The notes beneath the pieces were generated by a model, which was not told where the DNA came from, ran no database searches, and saw only the letters and a list, made by a program, of their open reading frames with translations. Below, piece after piece: positions 1-8,118 of a DNA stretch of 64,000 nucleotides. A program made the translations under genes and the position numbers. The DNA lies in the NCBI GenBank assembly GCA_964640945.1, contig CAZXIV010000002.1:1-64000 (forward strand), given 5' to 3'. How positions within the stretch are numbered: position 1 is the first letter of the stretch; each line of letters begins with the position of its first letter. This DNA is from JAGOUB01 sp964640945. Lineage in GTDB: Bacteria; Patescibacteriota; Gracilibacteria; Peribacterales; Peribacteraceae.

Positions 1-23
1 GCCCGGCGCGCAGCGTTTTTTAC

Positions 24-54
24 TCCACTTTTTGTCGCGCTGACAAAAAGTGGA
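24..54. repeat. Perfect 13-bp inverted repeat
   Basis: The arm TCCACTTTTTGTC is followed by a 5-base loop and its exact complement. There is no clean U-run after either arm, so it is not a clear terminator, although a T-rich stretch lies just left of it. It sits about 130 bases upstream of the first gene. It may end a transcript from outside the window or be a dispersed repeat; the sequence does not decide. Confidence 0.6.
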
Positions 55-186
55 AGACCATTGGTGGGCACCAGCTAGGAGAAAAGATTTTTACCACGCA
101 GAAAAAGGCCCACTCCTTGATCATCAAACTCTTATTTACATTAAAGAAGAGATGGCACTCTCAATGCTGATCGCTAGACTCCCGAC

Positions 187-1536
187 GTGACCAAGACAGA
201 CGCCGACACCACCGAGACTCCCCCCCCCTGGAACCAAAGCTTGCTGCTGGCTGCCGCCAGCGTTGGCGGTGCGCTGATCGTGGCCGGATTGGTGACCGTC
301 GTTGTTCTTCTCAATCTGCCGGTTGTGAGTGGCCTCGAGCTGCTCCCGGCCAACCGCACCATTATCGCCCTAGCCGGCGACGATGCGGCGTTGCGGCGCA
401 TGCTCCAAGAAGCAGCCCCGGGCTTGCCGACGCTGCCCGCGAGCGGTAGCGGCCGCGTGATCGCCCTGATCACCGTCGCGCCCGGTCAAGAGGAGTGGAT
501 CAGCCTGCCGCGCCAGAACGTCAACCTCGATGACCCCACCCTCACGCTCTCACCGGCGGCCCGCGCCGTCTTGGAGGAAGGCCCGTCGCTCCTGGCCGAG
601 GCGCTGCCCTCCGCCCTGCCCGCCGACGCCGAGATGGTGTTTTTCGCCACTGTCCCCTGGCTCCGCGCCAACAGCACCCTGCATCCATTCCTCACCGCCG
701 CCCTGACTGGCCGCAGCGAGGTAGCGATCGCTCGCCAAGGCAACCGTTGGCAACTGAGCGTCAATGGCGGTCCGGCGCGCGACACACTCAACCGCGCCCT
801 ACCCTTGAGCCTGAACGATCCTATCTTTGCTCTGGCCGCCGCCGATCTGCCCACCCTCCTCGCCACCCTCCAATCGTGGCAGCAACCCGATGCGCGCCTC
901 ATTACGGCCGGACTCGTGCGGGCGCTCATTGGCCGCACCCTGGGACCTGAATCCTTGAGCGGCGCTACCCTGGCCGCCCTGCAAAACGCCGTCTCGTTGG
1001 CCGTCGCCGCTGACGCAGCAGGCACCCCGCGCTTCGCCGCCGCCTTGCCCGCCGCCGATGCCTCCGCCCTGGCCGAATCCTTCGCCGCCGCCTTTGAAGC
1101 CTCGCTCCCGCGAGCGAGTATTGTCCATCAACCGCTCGATGAGGAATACACCCTTAATGACGTCCGCCTGGACCCCGCCGCCATTGTCCGCACGGAGAGT
1201 CAGATCAACGGCCGACCGACTGTCACCCTGAGCCGCTCGGGCAGCGTGCGCACGCTCAGTCTCGCCCCCTCGCCCCTGGAAAACCGTCTCCTCATCGGCA
1301 GCGATCCCGAGAGCGTGGCGGCACCCATGAGCCAACTACCGCTGCTCTCCACCAATGGCGCGCTCATCGCCGCCGGCGTTGTCCGCCCGGCCGCGCTAGG
1401 CACCTGGCTACCACCCTCCACTGCCATCCTTCTTAGTCGTGGCCTACTGCGCACCTTGCCGGACGTACCAGTGATTCCTTGGAACCTAACCGCCAGAAAC
1501 GGCGTCTGGAGCCTGTTTGTGGATCTCCCTCTGTAA
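187..1536 (+). CDS. Hypothetical membrane-anchored extracytoplasmic protein
   Basis: The protein has 449 residues. A single membrane segment lies at about residues 19-42, followed by a long alanine/leucine-rich domain of roughly 400 residues that should be outside the membrane. I do not recognise the family with confidence; the general build recalls DUF3352-like proteins, but only weakly. The GTG start at 187 is chosen because a -10-like TAGACT (175-180) ends exactly six bases before it, with ATGGCA at -35 spacing, which fits a leaderless mRNA. It precedes secF by 86 bases in the same direction, so a link with protein export is possible but not shown. Confidence 0.75.
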   Translation: MTKTDADTTETPPPWNQSLLLAAASVGGALIVAGLVTVVVLLNLPVVSGLELLPANRTIIALAGDDAALRRMLQEAAPGLPTLPASGSGRVIALITVAPGQEEWISLPRQNVNLDDPTLTLSPAARAVLEEGPSLLAEALPSALPADAEMVFFATVPWLRANSTLHPFLTAALTGRSEVAIARQGNRWQLSVNGGPARDTLNRALPLSLNDPIFALAAADLPTLLATLQSWQQPDARLITAGLVRALIGRTLGPESLSGATLAALQNAVSLAVAADAAGTPRFAAALPAADASALAESFAAAFEASLPRASIVHQPLDEEYTLNDVRLDPAAIVRTESQINGRPTVTLSRSGSVRTLSLAPSPLENRLLIGSDPESVAAPMSQLPLLSTNGALIAAGVVRPAALGTWLPPSTAILLSRGLLRTLPDVPVIPWNLTARNGVWSLFVDLPL

Positions 1537-1622
1537 AGGTACAAGCCCCTCAGCCGACCGCGGTGGCAAGTCGCCCCCAGGTCAGGTAGAGTCCACCCGT
1601 TTCCGCCACTCTCTCCTCCCGT

Positions 1623-2525
1623 ATGTCATTCCTCCGCGCTGCCAAGTTCCTCTTCCCCCTCTCGATCATCGCGATCGTGGGCTCCCTGACGCTCTTCGTG
1701 TATCCGGGCCCCCGCCTGAGCATCGAGTTTACGGGCGGCACCCTCATGGAGGTCCGCGTGCCCGACACCGTCACCAAGGAAGCTCTCACCGCCACCCTCG
1801 CCAAGTACGATTGGAAGGCGGCCGGTAACGAGTCCTTAACTGTGGCCAAGACGGCTAACGGCACCTACTTTTTGCGCACCCCCACCCTCGATCCCGAGGC
1901 GCACCGCGCCGTCCTCGCCCAGCTGACGGCCGACTACGCCACCCTTGAGGAGTTGCAATACACCTCCATCGGCCCGACGGTGGGTGCCTCACTCAAGAGC
2001 CGCGCCCTCATCGCCCTGGCCGTGGCCGCCCTGGCTATCATCGTGTACCTAGCCCTCGCCTTCCGAAAGGTCCCGCGCGACCTCTCGCCCTGGAGCTTCG
2101 GCATCGCCGCGGTAGCCGCCCTGCTGCACGACCTCCTCATCGTCGGTGGCATCTTCACCATCCTCAGCCACACCTCAAGCTTCCAGATGGATACCCTCTT
2201 CGTCTCGGCCCTCCTCTCCATCATGGGCTACTCCGTCATGGACACGATCGTCATCTTCGACCGTATCCGCGAGAACCTGGCCCTCGAGGGCCGCCGCGAG
2301 TCGTTCGCCGCTGTCACCGAGAAAAGCTTGATCCAGACGCTCACGCGCACCATGAGTACGGCCGTCGTCACGCTCATCATGCTCAGCGCTCTGTTCTTGT
2401 TTGGCGCCGAAAGCATCCGCTGGTTCATGCTCGCACTCATCCTGGGCACCGTTATCGGTACCTACTCGTCGTTCTTCGTCGCCACGCCGCTCATCGTCTA
2501 TCTCCGCCGGAAGGATAACCGGTAA
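1623..2525 (+). CDS. secF: Protein translocase subunit SecF
   Basis: SecF is an inner-membrane RND-type partner of SecD that uses the proton gradient to help SecYEG complete export. The 300 residues show the expected plan: a first membrane helix (about 8-28), the conserved IEFTGG motif near 37-42, a periplasmic domain, and a cluster of five C-terminal helices containing the D-I-FDRIRE motif near residue 210. Length matches stand-alone SecF. No secD precedes it; the upstream neighbour is an unrelated membrane protein, so secD must lie elsewhere or be absent. It is followed after 11 bases by tig, so the two are probably co-transcribed. Confidence 0.95.
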   Translation: MSFLRAAKFLFPLSIIAIVGSLTLFVYPGPRLSIEFTGGTLMEVRVPDTVTKEALTATLAKYDWKAAGNESLTVAKTANGTYFLRTPTLDPEAHRAVLAQLTADYATLEELQYTSIGPTVGASLKSRALIALAVAALAIIVYLALAFRKVPRDLSPWSFGIAAVAALLHDLLIVGGIFTILSHTSSFQMDTLFVSALLSIMGYSVMDTIVIFDRIRENLALEGRRESFAAVTEKSLIQTLTRTMSTAVVTLIMLSALFLFGAESIRWFMLALILGTVIGTYSSFFVATPLIVYLRRKDNR

Positions 2526-2536
2526 ACTCCCCTCCT

Positions 2537-3814
2537 ATGACCGACTCCGCCAAGGTTCAACGCCCCGGCAAGGGGCAGATCGTCGCCACCGTCACCGTCG
2601 CTGCCAAGGACTCCACCGTCGCCGAGGAGAAGGCGCTCGCTCGCTTGGGCCAGCGCGTGGCAATCAAGGGCTTCCGCCCGGGCCACGTCCCGGCCGAGAT
2701 GGTCCGCGAGCGTATCAACCCGGGCCAACTCTTAGAGGAGACTGTGCGCGAGCTCATGTCGACACTCATCCCCGACTTGCTGAAGAGCGAGGACATCAAG
2801 CCCATCGTCCCGCCAAACATCGAGGTGGAATCGCGCGATCCTCTCGTGCTCAAGATCACCTTCATCGAGCGTCCGGAAGTGACGGTGAAGGGCGCCGACC
2901 GCATCAAGATTGAGAAAAAGGAGAAGCCAGTCACCGACGCTGACGTCGAGCGCGTCGTGACGGGCCTTCTCCAGCGCTTCCGCGAAACTAGCCGCAGCGA
3001 AGCTCCCTCTAAACTTGGCGATGAGCTCGTACTCACCGCTAAAGCTACCGACGCCAAGGGCGTGACCGTGCCGGAACTCGCCATGGAGCACCAGCGGCTT
3101 CTCCTCGGCTCCACCCGCCTCGTTCCCGGCTTCGACGAGGCCCTCATCGGCCTCAAGGCCACCGAGCAAAAGACCTTTACACTCACCGTCCCCAAGGACG
3201 CGCCGGTGGAACGCTTACGTGGCCAAAAAGTGAGCGTCGACGCCACCATTGAGAGCGTGATGAATGTGACACTGCCTGAGCTGACCGAGTCATTCGTGAA
3301 GGAGCGCTTCGGCATCGGCTCAGCCGCCGAGATGCGCACCGAGATCCGCGCCTCGCTTACCGAGGAGAACGCCAAACTCGAGCGCCAGCGCCGCGAGCAA
3401 GCCCTCTTCGATACGCTGCGCGATGCGGTTCGCGTGGATTTGGCTCCGCCGCTGGTACAAGCCGAAGAACGGGTGCTGCTGAACGACCTAGTGGAGCAGC
3501 TCTCCGCCCAAAAGCGCACCTTGGCCGAGTGGCTCAAGGAGAGTGGCCAGGAGGAGGAAGCTTTCAAGAAGGAACTCACCACCCGCGCCAGCGAACGCCT
3601 CAAGCTGCGCTTTGCCCTCGAGACGGTGCTCGACGAGAAGAAGGTGGAGATGACCGATGAGGAGTTAACCAAGGAGGTCGGCGGGATCATCGAGAGCGTC
3701 CCCGAAGAGCGCCGCGAAGAGCTGGCCGATTACTACTCGCCCACCGGTGAGGGTTGGGCGCAGCTCAAGTGGCAGCGCCGCGTCGAGAAGCTTATCGCTT
3801 CGTACCTCGGCTGA
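2537..3814 (+). CDS. tig: Trigger factor (ribosome-bound chaperone)
   Basis: Trigger factor binds at the ribosome exit tunnel and protects nascent chains. The 425 residues contain the N-terminal ribosome-binding domain with the signature GFRPGHVPAEMV near residues 45-56 (usual form GFRxGxxP), an FKBP-type peptidyl-prolyl isomerase domain at about 155-245 (GDELVL...VPGFDEALIG), and a helical C-terminal chaperone domain. Length is close to the usual 430. It starts 11 bases after secF. Its 3' end overlaps the end of the convergent relA by 23 bases and no terminator is visible between them, so each transcript would be antisense to the other's tail. Confidence 0.96.
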   Translation: MTDSAKVQRPGKGQIVATVTVAAKDSTVAEEKALARLGQRVAIKGFRPGHVPAEMVRERINPGQLLEETVRELMSTLIPDLLKSEDIKPIVPPNIEVESRDPLVLKITFIERPEVTVKGADRIKIEKKEKPVTDADVERVVTGLLQRFRETSRSEAPSKLGDELVLTAKATDAKGVTVPELAMEHQRLLLGSTRLVPGFDEALIGLKATEQKTFTLTVPKDAPVERLRGQKVSVDATIESVMNVTLPELTESFVKERFGIGSAAEMRTEIRASLTEENAKLERQRREQALFDTLRDAVRVDLAPPLVQAEERVLLNDLVEQLSAQKRTLAEWLKESGQEEEAFKKELTTRASERLKLRFALETVLDEKKVEMTDEELTKEVGGIIESVPEERREELADYYSPTGEGWAQLKWQRRVEKLIASYLG

Positions 3815-5219
3815 CCGCCTTCACAGGCGCCTCGCCCTTCTTCACCACCCAGCCGGCGCCGATGCGCCGAAGCTCTGTGATATTTTTGAGGGCTTTGCAA
3901 TTCTGACGGTGGATGACGACGCGCTGTTGTGAGACAACACCCACGATCGGATCCCGCTTTTTAAGATCAGCGCGGCAGCAGCGGGCAAAGCGGTGCCCCA
4001 GGCGAACATCGGTCTCGAGCGACACGGTCCAGCCGCTGGCCGTATTAGCCACGGGCGCGGCGGCCACGGCGATAGTCTTGGCGATGGCGTCTACGGCGCT
4101 GAGGGCAGCGGAAAGTTTCAACTGGCCTTGGCCGAGTTTTACCAGGAAATCCTGACGCGCCTCGTGATCGACCAACTCCCCGCCGAGTGACGACAGGAGG
4201 TGCAAGTCGGCATCGAGCAATGGTAGGCGGCGGCCGCGCAGGGCGACATTGAGTGCCTCGCGACCACGCTCCAGGTACGACTCCCGGTTGCGTTCGGCGA
4301 GAGCTTTACGCAGCCGCGTGCGGGCGGCAGCCGTCTTGAGCAGCGGCATCCAGCGCGCGGATGGGTGCGGTTCGGCGGCCCGGATAATCTCCACCACATC
4401 ACCGTTCTCGAGCGGGTGCTCCATGGGCACGATCGAGCCGTTCACTTTGGCACCCTTGTAGGACAGACCGAGCTGGGTGTGCACCGAGAAGGCGAAGTCG
4501 AGCGGAGTGGCGGCGGCCGGCAGTTCCACCACATCGCCGCGCGGCGTAAGCACGAAGATACGGTCATTCACTTCACTCTCGGTGTCGTCGCCCTCACTCT
4601 CGGCCGAGGGCCGGCGCCGGCGGTTGGGCCGGGGCGAGGCGCCCTCCTTATACGTCCAGTGGGCGGCCACGCCGAACTCCGCCTCGCGGTGCATGTCGGC
4701 CGTACGAATCTGCACTTCGATGAGCAAGCCATCGGGCACGCGCGGCAGGTGGGTAAGCGCCGTGTGCAGGCTCTGGTAGCCGTTTGGCTTAGGGAGAGTG
4801 ATGTAATCTTTAAAGCGGTTTGGGACCGAGTGCCCCAGCTGGTGTAGGTGGCCGAGCACGCGGTAGCAGTCGGTGGCCTCGGGCACGATGACGCGCAGCG
4901 CAAACAAATCGTAGACGTCCTCGATATCATTCATCCCCTTCTCACGCATTTTGGCGAAGATGCTGTAGGGCTGTTTGGCCCGCGCCTCAATCCGCACCTG
5001 CAAGCCATGGCGTGCCATCATGGTCGTGAGTTCTGCGGCCACCTTAGGCAAAAAATCGCCGTAGCGGCGGCGGAGACGATCGAGCTGGGCGGCAATGCGC
5101 TCACTGTCGATGGGGTAGGCCACGGGAAAGGCCAAGCCCTCAAGCTGGTGCTTGAGTCCGTAGATACCGAGGCGAGCCGCCACCGGGGCGTAGACCTTGA
5201 GTGTCTCGCGGGCAAACAC
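3792..5219 (-). CDS. relA: RelA/SpoT-family (p)ppGpp synthetase, synthetase-TGS-zinc finger part
   Basis: This part would make (p)ppGpp from ATP and GTP/GDP. Seen in order: the end of the N-terminal helical region (ARETLKVYAPVAARLGIY), the synthetase domain (about 75-200, with the EFGVAAHW-type motif AEFGVAAHWTYKEG), a TGS domain (about 218-280, starting RIFVLTPRGDVVELP), a helical linker, and a C-terminal Cys/His zinc-finger region. The final ACT domain is missing, so the protein is short. The reading frame continues upstream into the N-terminal half but is cut by an in-frame UAG at 5271-5273. GTG at 5219 is only the first possible restart codon; no Shine-Dalgarno sequence supports it. Confidence 0.85.
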   Translation of the reverse strand: MFARETLKVYAPVAARLGIYGLKHQLEGLAFPVAYPIDSERIAAQLDRLRRRYGDFLPKVAAELTTMMARHGLQVRIEARAKQPYSIFAKMREKGMNDIEDVYDLFALRVIVPEATDCYRVLGHLHQLGHSVPNRFKDYITLPKPNGYQSLHTALTHLPRVPDGLLIEVQIRTADMHREAEFGVAAHWTYKEGASPRPNRRRRPSAESEGDDTESEVNDRIFVLTPRGDVVELPAAATPLDFAFSVHTQLGLSYKGAKVNGSIVPMEHPLENGDVVEIIRAAEPHPSARWMPLLKTAAARTRLRKALAERNRESYLERGREALNVALRGRRLPLLDADLHLLSSLGGELVDHEARQDFLVKLGQGQLKLSAALSAVDAIAKTIAVAAAPVANTASGWTVSLETDVRLGHRFARCCRADLKKRDPIVGVVSQQRVVIHRQNCKALKNITELRRIGAGWVVKKGEAPVKAVSRGTKR

Positions 5220-5270
5220 CGCCTGGCGGCTCGGCGAGAGGAGCCCAACATGTTTCAGCGTCCAGAGTTT

Positions 5271-5693
5271 CTAACAGAGCGTGACGAGGATAGCGCGCGG
5301 ATCGGTCGTGAGATTGAAGTACGCCGCGCGCAGCTGGCCAATAGGCAGGCGCTGCTGACCGCCGGCTTGCACGCGGTGCAGACGGTGGATGGCTTCCGCC
5401 AGGGCGATCGTCTCTTTCCCAAAGGCCGTCAGCTCGCGCGCACCGGCCTTGGCCCCGGGCACAAATTGTAGGAGGCACGCCAAAACGAGCGTCTGGTCGG
5501 GATCGTAGGGCTGGAGTTCGTCTACGATGCCACAGACGAATTCGAGCCGGGAAACAGCACCGATTTCGGGCACGTGATAGCTGGCCCCAATGCGGTCCCA
5601 GGCGGCGCGGAGCAGCTTGTCGGAGACGGGCAGATCCCAGTCTTTGAGGGTGGCCAGCAGAGTCTCAGCATCAGGCACCATGGAGCGAGTCAT
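5271..5693 (-). pseudogene. RelA N-terminal pseudo-hydrolase fragment, ended by in-frame UAG
   Basis: This is the HD-domain half of the same RelA-type protein, in the same frame as the synthetase half. It ends ...PRAILVTLC, followed by UAG and then KLWTLKH, where the family reads about LKLAERIAHLRE. The stop therefore sits at a Glu/Asp position, and a single GAG-to-TAG change would explain it. The hydrolase is already degenerate: where active SpoT has a His-Asp pair after AALL, this has ACLLQF, as in synthetase-only RelA. ATG at 5693 is preferred (5681 is also possible); both overlap the end of dtd, suggesting an operon. Sequencing error, recent inactivation and restart downstream are all possible. 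Confidence 0.7.
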
Positions 5694-6147
5694 GATACGC
5701 CGCCCGTCGCTCCAGGAGCAACGTGACAGGCCCATCGTTTACGAGCCTGACGGTCATATGAGCCCCGAATCGGCCCCGTTCGACAATGGCCACGCCTGCT
5801 TTTCCAAGCTGCTCTGCGAAAAAATTGATGAGCGCGGCGGCGTCGTCCGGGGCGGCGGCCGCGGTGTAGTCGGGACGATTGCCGCCCTTCAGTGAGCCAA
5901 GCAACGTAAATTGGGAGACGACTAACATTTCACCTCCGGCCTGAAGAATCGTTCGGTCGTTGATCTTGCCGTGTTCATTTGGGAACAAGCGGAGATGTAC
6001 GATCTTTTCCGCCAACCAACGCGCCTCCTGATCCGTATCGCCCTTTTCGATGCCGACAAGCAAGAGATATCCAAAACGAATGGTGCCGATTACCTCGCCC
6101 TCCACGCTGACCGAAGCCTCTAGGGTTCGTTGTAGAACAATGCGCAT
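5671..6147 (-). CDS. dtd: D-aminoacyl-tRNA deacylase
   Basis: Dtd hydrolyses D-amino acids, and glycine from tRNA-Ala, off mischarged tRNA in the cytoplasm. The 158-residue protein has the typical start MRIVLQRTLEASVSV, the catalytic SQFTL motif near residue 80, and the C-terminal NDGPVT motif near 140 (cross-subunit GP motif). Length is slightly above the usual 145-150, with a short tail that overlaps relA. A -10-like TAAGAT ends exactly six bases before the ATG, so the mRNA is predicted to be leaderless. It is divergent from the rplJL promoter. Confidence 0.95.
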   Translation of the reverse strand: MRIVLQRTLEASVSVEGEVIGTIRFGYLLLVGIEKGDTDQEARWLAEKIVHLRLFPNEHGKINDRTILQAGGEMLVVSQFTLLGSLKGGNRPDYTAAAAPDDAAALINFFAEQLGKAGVAIVERGRFGAHMTVRLVNDGPVTLLLERRAAYHDSLHGA

Positions 6148-6179
6148 GTCAGAATCTTACCTGGAAAAGATAGAAAGTC

Positions 6180-6207
6180 TTGACACTCTCGAGTGGATAA
6201 GTAGAAT
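6180..6207 (+). promoter_or_regulatory. Promoter of the rplJ-rplL operon
   Basis: A perfect -35 TTGACA (6180-6185) and -10 TAGAAT (6202-6207) are separated by 16 bases. The predicted start near 6214 places the L10-type leader at the 5' end of the mRNA. The same two hexamers with the same spacing recur at the small RNA promoter at 44812-44839. Confidence 0.8.
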
Positions 6208-6213
6208 CCTGTC

Positions 6214-6359
6214 AGTCCCGAAGACCGGAGGCATTAGGACGCAGTCCGAAGATAAGCCCTCCCGAGGTATACAGCATCGGTCACCCGGTTCCGACTTGAT
6301 GATTCGTGCCGTGTACCTCGCTGGTCTCCCGGGCTAAGGGAACCAGCGAGTTTTGTTTT
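6214..6359 (+). promoter_or_regulatory. L10-type ribosomal protein leader with intrinsic attenuator
   Basis: The 5' leader of rplJ carries a segment CCGAAGACCGGAGGC (about 6218-6232) that resembles the conserved bulged region of bacterial L10 leaders, where the L10-L12 complex binds its own mRNA. The leader ends in an intrinsic terminator: CTCGCTGGT (6317-6325) pairs with ACCAGCGAG (6342-6350), followed by TTTTGTTTT. L10(L12) binding is therefore expected to favour termination. The family match is by motif recognition only; a covariance search was not run. Confidence 0.75.
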
Positions 6360-6399
6360 GGTCCCGTATCCCCAATTCGACCCCTTTTTTCCTATCTTT

Positions 6400-7032
6400 A
6401 TGGCTCTCACCCGTGACCAAAAATCGGCTCAGCTCAGCGAGCTGAAGGACAAGATGAAGCAGGCGCAGTCCATCATGTTCGCCCAGTACTCCGGCCTCAC
6501 CGTCGCCGCCGTCAGCAAGCTGCGCGGCAAGTTGAAGGACAGCAAGGCCGAGATGAAAGTCGCCAAGAAGAGCCTGATGCAGTTGGCTGCCAAGGAGTTG
6601 AAGCTCCCCGAGATCAGCGATGAGACCCTCGACGGACCCGTCGCCTGCATCTTTAGCTTCGACGACGCCCTCGCCGGCGCCCAGGTCGCCTTCACCTTCT
6701 CCAAGGACAACCCCCAGGTAAAGCTGATCGGCGGCATCTACGACGGCAAGCTCGTGTCGGCCGAAGAGGCAGTAAAGCTGGCCAAGATCCCCTCGAAGCT
6801 CCAGCTCCTCGGCATCTTCGCCTCGATGCTCAACACCCCGCTCCGCAGCTTCGCGATCGGCCTCACCGAGATCGCCAAACAGAAGGCCGAACCGGCCAAG
6901 CCCGAGCCCACTGCCGCTCCCGAACCCGCTCCGGCCGCCGAGGCCCCCGCCCCCAACCCCGCCCCCGAAGCTCCGGCTCCCGCTGCCGCCCCTGAGGCTG
7001 CTGCGCCTGCCGCCGACGCTCCGGCGGCGTAA
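6400..7032 (+). CDS. rplJ: 50S ribosomal protein L10
   Basis: L10 forms the base of the ribosomal stalk and binds L12 dimers through its C-terminal helix. The ATG at 6400 gives 210 residues starting MALTRDQKSAQ; an upstream GTG in frame would add residues encoded by the terminator region and is rejected. The core of about 165 residues is ordinary. It is followed by a low-complexity Ala/Pro/Glu tail of about 45 residues, which most L10 proteins lack. First gene of the rplJ-rplL pair; regulation is expected through the leader at 6214-6359. Confidence 0.95.
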   Translation: MALTRDQKSAQLSELKDKMKQAQSIMFAQYSGLTVAAVSKLRGKLKDSKAEMKVAKKSLMQLAAKELKLPEISDETLDGPVACIFSFDDALAGAQVAFTFSKDNPQVKLIGGIYDGKLVSAEEAVKLAKIPSKLQLLGIFASMLNTPLRSFAIGLTEIAKQKAEPAKPEPTAAPEPAPAAEAPAPNPAPEAPAPAAAPEAAAPAADAPAA

Positions 7033-7071
7033 ATCCGTCACTCTCCTTTATCCCCTTTTTCTCTTCTATTT

Positions 7072-7464
7072 ATGTCAGACCAGGTCACCCTCTCCGCCGG
7101 CGAACAGGCGGTCATCTCCGCTCTCGAGAAGCTCAACGTCGTCGAGCTCAATAACGTCGTGAAGTACATGGAAGTCACTTACGGTATCTCCGCCGCCCCC
7201 GTGGCGATGGCTGCCGGTGGTGGTGGCGCCGCGGCCGATGCTGGCGAGGAGAAGACCTCGTTCAACGTCGAGCTCACCGATGCTGGCGCTCAGAAAATCG
7301 CCGTCATCAAGGTGGTCCGCGAGATCACCGGCCTGCCTCTGGGCGATGCCAAGGCGGTCGTCGATGGCGCACCGAAGATGGTCAAGGAAGGCGTGGCCAA
7401 GGCCGATGCCGACGCGATGAAGAAGAAGCTCGAAGAGGCCGGAGCCAAGGTGACCTTGAAGTAA
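7072..7464 (+). CDS. rplL: 50S ribosomal protein L7/L12
   Basis: L12 is the stalk protein that recruits translation factors. The 130 residues show the N-terminal dimerisation domain (about 1-45), an Ala/Gly hinge (about 46-58) and the C-terminal domain with KTSFNVELTDAGAQKI and the GLPLGDAKAVVDGAPK helix-loop (about 98-113). It starts 39 bases after rplJ and ends before a strong terminator. Length is slightly over the usual 120-125. Confidence 0.97.
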   Translation: MSDQVTLSAGEQAVISALEKLNVVELNNVVKYMEVTYGISAAPVAMAAGGGGAAADAGEEKTSFNVELTDAGAQKIAVIKVVREITGLPLGDAKAVVDGAPKMVKEGVAKADADAMKKKLEEAGAKVTLK

Positions 7465-7544
7465 CTCTTCCAGACGTAGGTCACGGCCAAGCCCAAGCGA
7501 AGCCCGACCTACTCTCACAGTCCATCCCTTGTCATTTTTGAATC

Positions 7545-7566
7545 AGGGCCCGAAAGGGCCCTTTTT
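7545..7566 (+). terminator. Intrinsic terminator of rplJL
   Basis: The stem AGGGCCC/GGGCCCT with a GAAA tetraloop is followed by TTTT. It lies 80 bases after rplL. Confidence 0.9.
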
Positions 7567-7645
7567 CGTACTTGCGCAAAAACGGCGATTTGGTGACCAC
7601 TGACCCCTACAAAGAGACGTGAATCCAGCTTTTTAATGCTTTTCA

Positions 7646-7674
7646 TTGACAAATCACCCCCTCCAACCTATTGT
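7646..7674 (+). promoter_or_regulatory. Promoter of the zinc-ribbon gene
   Basis: TTGACA (7646-7651), 17 bases, then TATTGT (7669-7674). The predicted leader of about 80 bases precedes the gene start at 7764. Together with the terminator this accounts for the 299-base gap after rplL; nothing else is visible there. Confidence 0.65.
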
Positions 7675-7763
7675 GCGGTCGTACCAGTCCTTCGGTGTCC
7701 TATCGGTCTCCGAGAAACAGTAGAAGGCTTACGTACACTTTATTACCTTCTTTCTGTTCTCGT

Positions 7764-8042
7764 ATGGACCAGAATATCCAGTGTCGCGACTGCGGTTCGC
7801 AGTTTACCTTCACGGCCGGTGAGCAGGAGTTCTACAACTCCCGCAACCTTTCCGCTCCGCAGCGCTGCAAGGCGTGCCGCGATCAGCGCAAGACCCAGAA
7901 GATGGGTGACCGCGAAATGCACGACGCCGTCTGCGCCCAGTGTGGCCAGGCGTGCCAGGTGCCGTTCAAGCCTCGCCCCGTCGAGGAAGGCGGCCGCCCC
8001 GTCCTCTGCCGCAACTGCTTCGCAGCTTCGCGCCCTGCCTGA
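7764..8042 (+). CDS. Small zinc-ribbon protein with four CxxC pairs
   Basis: The 92-residue protein begins MDQNIQCRDCGSQFTFT and contains four CxxC pairs (CRDC, CKAC, CAQC and CRNC), giving two predicted zinc-binding ribbons separated by a basic segment. Proteins of this type are annotated only as zinc-ribbon domain proteins; nucleic-acid binding is plausible but not shown. An upstream in-frame ATG at 7671 is rejected because it lies inside the promoter and its extra residues look like non-coding translation. The gene is monocistronic, with its own promoter and terminator. Confidence 0.85.
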   Translation: MDQNIQCRDCGSQFTFTAGEQEFYNSRNLSAPQRCKACRDQRKTQKMGDREMHDAVCAQCGQACQVPFKPRPVEEGGRPVLCRNCFAASRPA

Positions 8043-8072
8043 TAGGACAACCTCCTACTCAGACTTTCGAAC

Positions 8073-8101
8073 AGAAGCCATCCTCACGGGTGGCTTCTTT
8101 C
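8073..8101 (+). terminator. Intrinsic terminator after the zinc-ribbon gene
   Basis: AGAAGCCA pairs with TGGCTTCT across a 10-base loop, followed by a short T-rich stretch. Confidence 0.8.
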
Positions 8102-8118
8102 GTAGTAGGCTGTGAATT

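Noticed and set aside
2557..3690. Long frame antisense to tig (and similar ones antisense to valS, hppA and the FAD oxidoreductase)
   Set aside because: Serine/arginine-rich translations without motifs, fully opposite well-supported genes; they arise from codon bias at high GC.
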